Below are positions 1-9,020 of a DNA stretch of 64,000 nt, piece after piece. The notes beneath the pieces are model-generated. The model saw only the letters and a program-made list of their open reading frames with translations, was not told where the DNA came from and did no database searches. A program made the position numbers and the translations under genes. The DNA is from Leishmania mexicana MHOM/GT/2001/U1103 (taxonomy: Eukaryota > Euglenozoa > Kinetoplastea > Trypanosomatida > Trypanosomatidae), in assembly GCF_000234665.1 (NCBI RefSeq), contig NC_018325.1:193501-257500 (forward strand), written 5' to 3'. Numbering within the stretch: position 1 is the first letter of the stretch; each line of letters begins with the position of its first letter.

Positions 1-360
1 TTCGCTCCCTCCCCTCACCCTCCTCCTGCTCCTCCCTCCAACAGGCACGCACACACACAGACACATGCACGAGCGTTTTGTTTTCCACGCCTCTCCCCAT
101 CAAGTAGGGAGTGAGGTGGGGGCGTTGAAGGTGCCATCGACACAGGGCAGAACGATAAAAGGCACCAAGAGAGACACGCCACACAAGAAAGTGAAGCGAG
201 GCAGAAACTATGCACCCTGGACTGGGTGGGCGGAGACCTGCCCGTGCTCCTCTCTACTCACAGAAATCCTGCACGGCAGCGGCTCGTACGTGCGGGAAAG
301 GAGAAAGAGGAAGATTCACCTGTGCCCCATCTACCCGCACACGGTTGCAGAGACGTGAGA
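1..360. other. intergenic / 3' UTR of the LACTB2-like gene
   Basis: No coding sequence is convincing here. The minus-strand gene ends at 361, so this stretch is its downstream flank. The overlapping open frames on both strands are Arg/Pro/Cys-rich and lack any family signature. Confidence 0.6.
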
Positions 361-1371
361 TTATGGAGCCCCGGAAGAGACCCCCGCAGCCGCCACGCGA
401 AACTCTGTCAAGATGCGCTCTATCACCCTCACATCCGTATCCGCCCCCTCTCCGAAGACGGTGTAATCTGTGGCATCCTTCAGGAAGTGAACGAGATCCG
501 CAGGCGCGTACCGCACCACCAGCCTCTCCTCGTTCAGCAGTTTCTTCACGTGGTGGAAGACGTTGGAGCCAGCGGCAGTCTTCAGCGCAGCGGGGATAGT
601 AGTGTAGATGATATCAACCAGCTCGCGAATGGTAAGGCCCTTTTCGCTGTCCAGGGCGGAGACTCCGTGCGTGCGCTCGCACAGCACCTGGAGAATCTGC
701 TGCTCGCGCGTGTTACGGTGCTGGATGATCTCCTCGATGCGTGCGGTCCCGTCCTCGACGACAGGGCCATGCGCTGGGTAGAGCCGTTTTGGCTTCATCT
801 TCGCGAGCACGTGCAAGGAGTTCATGTAGTCCTTGAAACTGGAAAACACAGACGTCCCAGTGCCCAGGACAGTGTCACTTGTGAAAAGCGCGCGCTCCTC
901 CTGCAAAAACGCGCACAGGTGATCGTCGGTGTGCCCGGGCGTGTGAATCACTTGAAGCGTGGCGCCCTCCACCTTGACTACCTCGGGTGGGACTTGGCAC
1001 AAGGCATCCACCTCGGTGTGGACGTACTGCGACGGCTGCTTCAGTAACTGCACCTGTGGAAAGAGGCGACGCACCGTCGCCACACCACCGATATGGTCCC
1101 CGTGCCAGTGGGTGAGCAGCAGTTTTGAGATGCGAACGGGCCCGCCGAGTCGAGTCGATTCCTCGTCGACCGCCTTCTGCAAAAGGTCGTTGTAGCCTTC
1201 CACGCCCTCGCCGGAGTCGATCAGCAGCCGCTCCTGTCCAGTCCCGACGAGGTACGTGTTGCTTCCCTGCAACGTCATGTAGCCCGGGTTCAGCCCCATG
1301 ATGCGCACGACGCGACTCGACAGTGTCGCGATGACCGGCATGGCGGCCTCGGCGGCAGCTCCAGCGTGCAT
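361..1371 (-). CDS. LACTB2-like metallo-beta-lactamase-fold endoribonuclease
   Basis: A 336-residue protein of the metallo-beta-lactamase superfamily that closely resembles animal LACTB2, a single-strand RNA endonuclease (mitochondrial in mammals). The metal-binding set is complete: THWHGDH with H88, H90, D92 and H93, then TPGHTDDH with H147, D166 in the FTSD segment, and H201 in PAHGPV. The segment around DYMNSL and the later HRNTREQQIL match the LACTB2 C-terminal helical region, which is absent from plain glyoxalase II proteins. The start is a true ATG (MHAGAAAEAAM); a second Met at residue 11 is also possible. A minus-strand pyrimidine tract ending in AG at 1396-1397 lies 24 bases upstream, which supports this start. 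Related hydrolases such as glyoxalase II are less likely because of the C-terminal part. The nuclease role is inferred from the family. Confidence 0.88.
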   Translation of the reverse strand: MHAGAAAEAAMPVIATLSSRVVRIMGLNPGYMTLQGSNTYLVGTGQERLLIDSGEGVEGYNDLLQKAVDEESTRLGGPVRISKLLLTHWHGDHIGGVATVRRLFPQVQLLKQPSQYVHTEVDALCQVPPEVVKVEGATLQVIHTPGHTDDHLCAFLQEERALFTSDTVLGTGTSVFSSFKDYMNSLHVLAKMKPKRLYPAHGPVVEDGTARIEEIIQHRNTREQQILQVLCERTHGVSALDSEKGLTIRELVDIIYTTIPAALKTAAGSNVFHHVKKLLNEERLVVRYAPADLVHFLKDATDYTVFGEGADTDVRVIERILTEFRVAAAGVSSGAP

Positions 1372-1395
1372 CGTTGGCTGAGGGAGGGTAGACGA

Positions 1396-1450
1396 CTACG
1401 AAGAAGTGGAGGGGGGAAGGGAGAGGCAAAGGAAAGGCGGAAAGAGAAGG
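1396..1450 (-). promoter_or_regulatory. trans-splice acceptor for the LACTB2-like gene
   Basis: On the minus strand a long C/T-rich run is followed by TAG, with the AG at 1397-1396. It sits just upstream of the ATG at 1371. This is the classic arrangement for spliced-leader addition in trypanosomatids. The exact site is inferred. Confidence 0.6.
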
Positions 1451-2446
1451 ACGACACTTCCGTTGGCAGGCGCGACACCGGGGGAAGTCGGCGTAGATAC
1501 CAACTGTGTAACGCACACACACATAGACACACAACAAGAGAAAAAAGAGGGGAGTGGAGCAGAACAAATGACAAGCGGAAGACGGACAACAACGTGAGTC
1601 AACGCACACGAGGCCGGCGTGCGCGGGAGAGATGTGTGGCAGCGAAGCGGGGGAGAGGCAAAGGCACAGAGTCAGGCGGAGCGACGTATGACGTGAGGAG
1701 GGGGAGGGGGTGGAAGACAAGAAAAGAAAAGCGGAGAGTGGCTCACAGACGCCTACACGCGGCCACAAAACGGAGAAAACAGTGAGGCCAGAAAAAAAAC
1801 AAGAGACACGTTCCCACGCACCAAGTCGTCCTGAGGAGCACCCGGAAGCGGGCCAACCACAAAAACAAGGCGTCGCAGCGAAGGGGGCGGGGGCAGAGGC
1901 AGCAAGCCGGGCAAGGCTGGATGAGTACGAAAGCGGTAAGCGCGGGTGAGTGGAGGTGTAGGTCGTTACCCCTGCCAAATGTGAAAATGACAAGCACCAA
2001 CGCGGAAAAAAAAAACAAGGAAAGGGAGAGAGAGAGACAAGGTGGAGATCGCCATCGATGGAGAGAGGATGTGCTGCGCTTGAGGGTTCAGTGGTGCGAG
2101 AGCACCAAGGGACACGCGGGAAAAAAAAAAGAAGAACGTACGCGTGTCGGGTGCAGGCGTGCGCATGCAAGCAGGCAGCAGAAGGAAAGACTAATCACTG
2201 CCTCAACATACTTCTGCACCGCCCCTCCCCCCTCCCCTCCCCTCCCTTCTGGGAATCCTCACCCCTGGTAGGTTTGCCAGCGACGGTAACGCTTGCGCCA
2301 TTCTGTATGGGCTTGTGAGCGGCGAGGCGCTTCCCTTTTTTCTTTCCGATTTCGCTGCGTCAGTGCCTTCACACAATACGACATCCCTGCTCTGAGCGCT
2401 GCTTCGCTCATTACCAACGTCGTCCATTCACGCCTGTGGTGGTGAA
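1398..2446. other. intergenic region, no gene seen
   Basis: This stretch is purine-rich on the plus strand and pyrimidine-rich on the minus strand. It should contain the 5' flank of the LACTB2-like gene and the 3' UTR of the deacetylase gene. The long minus frame across it is low complexity (Ser, Cys, Phe, Leu) and I reject it as coding. Confidence 0.6.
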
Positions 2447-3814
2447 TCAAACGGTTTCCCGAGTGTCTGTGGCCTGTGACCTGCAGCCTCCTCCACCGCC
2501 CGCCGTGGTTCCTTGCTGGATAAACTGTCGCTTGAAATCTTCGACGGCTGTCGCGCCGTCCTCCACCTGCTTGTCCACTGCTGCGGCTGCGGTGGACGCC
2601 TTTTGCAGTCGTGGATGAGGTTGAATGTGGGGCACGTGGCGGTCAATTTGCTCCATCATCATCTGGTACGCACGCTGGCAGTGAAGCCCCGGTAAGACGT
2701 GGTTGCTGCGGTCCTGCGCGACAATCAGCAGGGGCGAGTCCTGAAAGAGCCACCCGCTCAGCGGCATCTCGGCAACCGGGAGCACCGTGTTCGGCGGCAG
2801 TGGGTGCCCAGTCAAGATACTGGTCTCATATGCCCACAGCTTTGCGACATTGCGAATCGTGTAGCCGCCGCCACCGAGCGCCACCATTGGGATACCGAGA
2901 TCACGCACCGCCTGCACGCACTGCCCATGACCGAAGGACGACAGGTTAAGCAAGCCGAGGCGATCACCAGCGAGCGAGTCGGCGCCGCACTGGAGCACGA
3001 TCGCATCTGGTGAGTAGCGCCGAACAATGGAGTGCAGCGCATGTTTGAATATGCCAAGGTAGTAGAAGTCGGTGATGCCGTCCCATACAGCCAGGTTCAT
3101 GCTGTAGTAGCGTCCACGACCGTAGCCGACGTCACGCGGGTGCCCCGTGCCAGGGAAGAAGCTCTCACCGAACTTGTGCAGTGACAGTGTAAAGACGCGA
3201 TCGCTCGTGCAGAAGGCCTCGTCCACGCCGTCGCCATGGTGCATATCGATGTCGACGTACAGCACCCGGTCATGGCACTTCAGAAGCTCGAGGATACCGA
3301 GCACGATGTCGTTCACGTAGCAGAACCCGGAGCACTCACCGCACTTTGAGTGATGCATTCCACCACCCCAGTGCACCGCCACGTCGACCTGACCGCTATT
3401 GAGTAGTACCGCTCCCATCAATGTCCCACTAGCTGTAGCGATGGAGTGCTCCATCAGCCCCTCGACCGGAGGACAGTCTCCCGAGAAGAAAACTTTCGAC
3501 GTCTCCGCATTCCACAGCCAGCTGCGGCAGCTGTGCAGGCCTAGATTCGCCAGGTAGGTGTCGGTATGGTATGCCATCAGCTCCTCGACCTTCACTAGAG
3601 GCGGCACGACAGTGCGGCAGTGAGCATCGATCTTGAGGCTGCGCACAATGTCCATTGCCGCAAGCACACGATACGGCTTCATTGCGTGCTGCGGCACAAA
3701 AGCGGAGATATTCATGTCGGAGGCGTAGCCGGAGGTGTCGATCAACGCCACACGCCCGCGGCTTTCGGTATTCAAAACCGGTGCCTCGGCATCATCCTTG
3801 TGCAACGCGTCCAT
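2447..3814 (-). CDS. class I histone deacetylase (Zn-dependent)
   Basis: A 455-residue member of the class I (RPD3/HDAC1-like) arginase-fold deacetylases, which remove acetyl groups from histone lysines. All catalytic residues are present: the His pair H154/H155 in GGMHHSK, zinc ligands D190 and H192 in YVDIDMHHGDG, D279 in CGADSLAGDR, and Y318 in GGGGYTIRNVA. SGFCYVNDI and FPGTG are also conserved. The open frame extends upstream to a TTG, but the first ATG is at 3814 (MDALHKDD), and an AG after a T-rich tract lies at 3844-3845. The insert at 99-112 and the C-terminal tail after about 400 (Ala, Gly, Gln-rich) are lineage features. Trypanosomatids carry several such enzymes; I cannot say which ortholog this is. 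It is probably nuclear, although no targeting signal is obvious. Confidence 0.93.
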   Translation of the reverse strand: MDALHKDDAEAPVLNTESRGRVALIDTSGYASDMNISAFVPQHAMKPYRVLAAMDIVRSLKIDAHCRTVVPPLVKVEELMAYHTDTYLANLGLHSCRSWLWNAETSKVFFSGDCPPVEGLMEHSIATASGTLMGAVLLNSGQVDVAVHWGGGMHHSKCGECSGFCYVNDIVLGILELLKCHDRVLYVDIDMHHGDGVDEAFCTSDRVFTLSLHKFGESFFPGTGHPRDVGYGRGRYYSMNLAVWDGITDFYYLGIFKHALHSIVRRYSPDAIVLQCGADSLAGDRLGLLNLSSFGHGQCVQAVRDLGIPMVALGGGGYTIRNVAKLWAYETSILTGHPLPPNTVLPVAEMPLSGWLFQDSPLLIVAQDRSNHVLPGLHCQRAYQMMMEQIDRHVPHIQPHPRLQKASTAAAAVDKQVEDGATAVEDFKRQFIQQGTTAGGGGGCRSQATDTRETV

Positions 3815-4681
3815 GGCGATCCGTCCCACCCATTCACCCTTCTCTAAGACGCGAAAAAAGAAAAGTGAACGCCAACCCTCTCCCAAAGGGAGGAGAAGGG
3901 AAAGTGGAGGAGGAGGGAAAGGGAATGTTGCCCCTCTCTCCCTCTCGTCGGCCGACTTGATGATTCACGCCCCCAGTGAGGGAGAAGGTGGAGAGGAGAA
4001 AGACAATAGAAAATAGCATTGACAGCAGCAGCACCACCCTCACACGCACGCATGGTGGAATCAACAGAGAAGCAGGCTGCACACCCCTTCCCCGCTCTCT
4101 CCCCCAGATGAACGCATGGAGATGCGGTTACGCTCTCGTTAGCATGCGTCTCTCACCACGGCCTAAAGGCACGGGGACAACTACGCTGTCTCACCATTAG
4201 GCCACGGCCCAAGATAGAAAAAAGGATCCTCGCGTGACCACAGTGGAACGACACATAAAAGTTTGTGAGGCGAGGGAGCGCAGAGACCGCTCCCCCCCCC
4301 ACCCGCCCGCCTCACTCGTGTGGTCAGGTGGGCACAAAAGTCTTTGTTGGGTTTCCGTGCACTTGCTTTGTCCTTTTCTCTTCACGCCAAACTTCGCGGC
4401 GCCACACCGTCCACGTACAAAAGGCGACGCCATTGAAAAGACAGAGCAGAGTAGATCGCCCAAAGGCCAAAGGGGGATGAATGGATGAATGGATGGGTGG
4501 GTGGGTGGTGGAGATAGGAGGAGGAGGGCCAAACACACGCTGTTGGTCACTCACGCACTTTGGCACCCCTCCGCAAGAGAAACACAAGGAAAACACCGGA
4601 GAAGCGCGCTGTCTGGCGGGGCGTGTGATACGCACCCACTCTCACTCTCTCTCTTCCCCCCTTCATCTCCCTTTCCCCTCG
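3815..4681. other. intergenic region, no gene seen
   Basis: It contains the short 5' leader of the deacetylase gene, with CTTAG at about 3844-3848 read on the minus strand, and the 3' flank of the next gene. There is a G-rich WGGG-type tract at 4478-4527 on the plus strand. No open frame has recognisable content. Confidence 0.6.
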
Positions 4682-5128
4682 CTAATGCTTGCCGATGTCC
4701 CAGACATAACCCACACTACGCAACACCACGCGGCCTTCCCGCACCACCAGCAGCTCTTGCACCGGTCTCTGAAAAAAGGAAGAGAGCCACGGCCCGAGAA
4801 CGGGAATGAATGGCATGCGCTCTCTGTCGAGGACGTGCACATACCCGTTGCGGGCAAATGTGTGGGATGTCAAAGGTTGCAGGCCAGAGGTCCATGTGAT
4901 GCGCAGATGCTCTCGCTCCTGCGCCTGCAGCGCCACTGCCGCTGGCAGCCCGCGCACTACACCCCAGAAGCTCGCAAAGTGAGCTTGCGGTGCCAATAGA
5001 CTCAGCATCTCCTTCGTCTCCCTATCATCCTCAGCCATCACAAACTGCTCTGCCACCTGCTGGTTCCGGCGCAGCCACCCATCAGAGTCTTCCACAAAGT
5101 ACTTCAGCTTGCGAACATTGTAGGACAT
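4682..5128 (-). CDS. short hypothetical protein
   Basis: A 148-residue protein that I do not recognise. The frame runs three codons further to a TTG, but the first ATG gives MSYNVRKLKYF. It has balanced, globular-looking composition with several Trp (WLRRN, FWGVV, ITWTSG, WLSSFF, YVWDIG) and mixed alpha/beta character. There is no signal peptide, and the one weakly hydrophobic stretch near PFIPVLGPWL is too short for a clear membrane helix. Its base composition and its strand agree with the array, and it is flanked by long spacers as expected for a separate mRNA. It is probably a conserved kinetoplastid protein of unknown function. Confidence 0.65.
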   Translation of the reverse strand: MSYNVRKLKYFVEDSDGWLRRNQQVAEQFVMAEDDRETKEMLSLLAPQAHFASFWGVVRGLPAAVALQAQEREHLRITWTSGLQPLTSHTFARNGYVHVLDRERMPFIPVLGPWLSSFFQRPVQELLVVREGRVVLRSVGYVWDIGKH

Positions 5129-6471
5129 GTCTACCAAAGAAGAGACGGGTTAAGAGGGGGGGGGGGGCTACCGAGCGGCTGCCCAGCTTGCTCTACACGA
5201 GAATCACCTCGCAAAGGTGGAGAGAGGCGTTCACAGAGCGACCCGGTTTACCATCGAAGACACACCCGAAACACTCAAGCGACCGCACGATAACCCCACA
5301 GATCTGCGTCGGCGTGTGAATCGATGTGGGTGTTGGGGTGAGACAAACGTTTTCTAAAGCGTGCAGTGTACCTGTATGTATGTGCATGTCCATATATATA
5401 TATGTGTGTGCGTGTGTCGCGGATATATTCCGGATGCGTGCCGATGCTAGGCGTTGTCGATGGCACGAGAGAGGAGGTATGCGGTAGAGGTGCATCACGA
5501 TTGGGTGTGGCGGTGACTGGTGTGTGTACGTGTGAAGGATGAGTGTAGGTCCGTCGAATGCAGACTTCCTTGCTGGGAGTATCACTCAAAATCCGCAAGG
5601 GGGACACGAGTGGGGCCCTGTGGGGTCGATATCCACCACATACACACGCACACGCGTCCAACGTCCCACGAAAGCGTGCTGACCAAGTTGACGGGGTCAC
5701 ATGACACCCTCCAGCCTCCATCATTTGACCTTTTGATTTGTGGTATTCTTTCTTCCCCCGCCCGCCCCACCCCGCCTCCTGCTCAGGAGGAGGACAAAAG
5801 AGAGCCAACCAAATACGCACACATACACCACCCCGGCACCCGGACAGAGCAGCCACGGAAGCACCTTCAGCAAAGGCCCAAGCACAAACCCCCCTCACTC
5901 TGAGAGAAACCAACACACACACACGGACAGACGGACAGAGAGCCGCTGGGCAATCAAAACACGGCTTCCGCCTCCGTGTCTCATGCAGTAGACAACGACA
6001 AGGTGCGAAGAAGGCACACCAACACCACGAGACACATACAAGGAACACCAAAAGGAAAAAACACTTGTGTACAACGCCCATGCATCGACCCACCACACAC
6101 ACACAGAGAGCGAGGGAGATGGGGGGAGGGGGGTCGTGCACGCCGAAGGAAAACACACGAGGGGAATATATATGATAGAGGACAGAGGGGGAGGGGGCAC
6201 AGACACGCACACGCACTCGCACACGCACTCGGAACAGACAAAGGAACCCAACCGGACACGGAAGAAATACGAAGCTAAAAAAGGCAACGAAGACGAAGCG
6301 GGTGGACCCGGCAATGAAAGCGATATGCGCCCCCGCAGAGCGAACAATGCGAAAAGACAGATGACAAGTACACAGATGGAGGGGGAGGGGGGAGAAAACA
6401 ACAACGAAATTTACGCGGAGGAGATAAGAACAAGCACAAGGACTGTACAGAAGATGCGGAGACAAGGGACA

Positions 6472-6511
6472 GGGGGGACGGGGACGGGGACGGGGACGGG
6501 GACGGGGTGGG
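6472..6511 (+). repeat. GGGGAC hexanucleotide repeat
   Basis: About five tandem GGGGAC units, preceded by GGGGGGAC and ended by GGGGTGGG. There are at least six G-runs of four or more with two-base spacers, a strong G-quadruplex pattern. The G-rich strand is the template strand for the minus-strand array, so the RNA would be C-rich. Confidence 0.85.
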
Positions 6512-8803
6512 AGGTTAGGAATGTGCGAAGAGCGTTAACTGGGAGAAGAGGTGCGTATCCGCTGCATGTACAGAAAGGGGCCGAAAAACAAAAGAAGAGT
6601 GAGAAAAGACAAGGCGGAGAAAATATTCCGGGTGGTGGCAACATTCGCCATGAACCCCACCGTCACTTCAGCATCGCTACCGCTCTCCCCCCCCCCCACA
6701 CACACACACATACACATACACACGCACTTCACCACGCACCCATGCGCACTCGTCATGTCTCTAAGTTTCTGCCCCTTTCCTCGTTCGCTTCTCTCCCTCT
6801 CCTTGTTCAACTTAGGCCGGTGAGGGGCACGTGCACCACACGCGCGCGTGTGTGTGTGGTGTGTAGTCACGGTGGCCTCCAGGGGGAGATGAATGAAATC
6901 TACACACACGCACAAGAACAAAAGGAAGCCATCGAATCAGCAACGTCCTAAAGCCAACCAGCCAAGGTGGCGGAGGGCGAGAGAGAAAGACTGTGAAAGA
7001 TGCGGTAACAGTTTAAGCCTACAAGCAAGGACCACACCATATAATAATAATAAGAGAGAGACCGGAAGCTGGGTGGTGGTGGTGTGTGATGGAATTGGGT
7101 GGGTGAGTGGGGGTATTTCTCGGTGTCTATGGGTGGGCGGCTTCAAACACGAGTGACGTCACGTCGCACGAAAATATATATATATATACATATATCTTCT
7201 ACGAAAAGCCCAAGAAAAAGAGAGAGTACGCCTTGAAACACATTTTGTGCAATGTGCGCCCGTGTGTATGTATGCATGTTGCTGTGGCGGCGGTGGTGGT
7301 GGCCAGCATGCATGAAACACAGACTTCTCATCTTTCTTTTTCGCTGGAATGTGGTGCGTGAGCAAGAGACAGGTTATTTCACTCGGCCTCTTCGCCATCG
7401 TCATCAGCCTGTACGGTCATCACAAGTGAGAGGCGCATGGTAGAGCGCGAGGCACGACTCCTGCACACAACCATCTGCATGACGCCAAAAACAAAAAGGG
7501 AAAGGGGACTAGCTGGGGGCCCTTGTGCAACGCGTCTACTGCTTCAACACACTCGCTGCAATCAAAGAGGGGGAAGGCATGAAATGAAAGGGGGGAGAGT
7601 GACATGCAGACCCGTTCGAGCTGCGGCTTGTCGGCTGCCTCATAATCTGTCCCACTCGGTGCGACACGTCGAGACGTACGCGAAGGAAAGGAGAGGAGAA
7701 AGAACGAAGACAAGCACACACACAAACACACACACAGGCATGTGAGCACTTGATAAAGTAGACACACGGCAGAGAAACGGAATGCAGAAGAAGCAAAGGA
7801 CGGAGAAGCACACATAGAGCAGACACTCTCTTCGAATGTTAAAGACAACAGAGTGGCGAAAGGCGGAGTCCAGCGCTGTCACCGACATGCCGACAAGACC
7901 ACTGCCCGTCCCCCTACACGCAGCAACGCACACCACGACGAGCTACAGAAAAAGAGAGCGAGAGGAAGGGAGGGAGGGAGGGAGGGAGAGCTACCCAGAT
8001 CACACGACGAAAAAAAAACTTTAGAGCGTGATACGATGATAGAGGAAAATGAAAAGAGAAGCGGCGAAGGGCGTTGGAGGGGTGTGTCCCGGGCACACAA
8101 TAAGCATCTCAACTCGTTTCACCCATCCTCTCCTGCCTCTGGCTCCTTCACCATCTCTCCCTGCTCTCGCCCGTGTACTCAGTAGACGCGCTCCACTCTC
8201 TTCTAACGCACCCCTCCCCTCCCCAGCCCAGTACACGGTGCATGTCCCCACGCACATATCCACACACAAGACACAAAAGTGCATCGCTCCGCGATCTTAC
8301 ACGCACACGAGTGGGCGCGCACAACAACATCACGTAAGATTACGGAATGCCATCATCGGCACGTCCTCTGTCGTACTCCAATACAATGATGATGTGTGCA
8401 CGCGTGTGACAGGGGGTAGGAGGGGGAGGGTGGGTAGGCGCTGCACCGATGGATGCGCTTTCATCGATAAAAATCTGCGTCGCTCAAGAGCGTATGAATG
8501 GAAAGGGAACCACAAAAAAAAGGGAGAGATCCTTTTTATTTTTTTTGCTTCGCTTTCTCCTCATTGACACGCAGCCGCAGCAGCAGTCGCAGCAGCACCT
8601 CTAAAGTGGTACAAAAAGTGCGGCTGAACAACAGACGAAAAGCCACAAAACAACACAAAACATCGGCGATGGAAGAAACAGACAAGGCGACGGGGGTGTG
8701 GGGACTCGCGCGTCAGTCCCGCCATCTTTCCTTCGTTCTTTCTTTATCTCACTCTCCCTCCCTCCCTTGTAAGGTCGATCCGTCCTGGGGATGTGTCACG
8801 CAG

Positions 8804-8840
8804 CACACACACACACACCACCACCACCACCACCACCACC
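8804..8840 (+). repeat. CA / CCA microsatellite
   Basis: A run of CA dinucleotides passes directly into about eight CCA triplets. It lies in the noncoding spacer downstream of the phosphatase-like gene. Confidence 0.85.
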
Positions 8841-9020
8841 AAATAAAGAGTAGAACGAAAAGAAAAAAAACACGTGGCCAGGGACAGGGACGCATGTGCA
8901 GAAATTCATGTATATATGTATATATACATGTGCCCCCATGCGCATACACGCAGAGAAAGAGATAGGCACGTGTGGGACCTCGGCCTCGATGGAAGAGTAC
9001 AGGTAGCGAGAGTGTGCATA

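Larger units (their letters stand above)
5129..9020. other. long intergenic region with microsatellites, no gene seen
   Basis: Nearly 3.9 kb without a convincing gene. It carries TA/TG repeats near 5391-5415, purine-rich blocks, the GGGGAC tract at 6472-6511, CA repeats near 6698-6722, a TA tract near 7174-7190, GGGA repeats near 7970-7988 and a CA/CCA repeat at 8804-8840. Frames of up to 396 residues exist on the minus strand but are Cys/Ser/Val-rich read-through of TG and pyrimidine repeats. It is most likely the long 3' UTR of the phosphatase-like gene plus the 5' flank of the short protein gene. Confidence 0.6.

Noticed and set aside
875..2170. A 431-codon minus-strand open frame overlapping the LACTB2-like gene
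   Set aside because: Its end is a shadow of the real gene and the rest is low-complexity leader sequence.
4160..4203. GGCCTAA...TTAGGCC inverted repeat that on the minus strand recalls a tRNA A box
   Set aside because: No B box (GGTTCGANTCC) or clover-leaf could be found; probably chance.
5275..6465. A 396-codon minus-strand open frame
   Set aside because: Composition is dominated by Cys, Val, Ser and Leu from translated TG and pyrimidine repeats; no domain, and the start is not supported.
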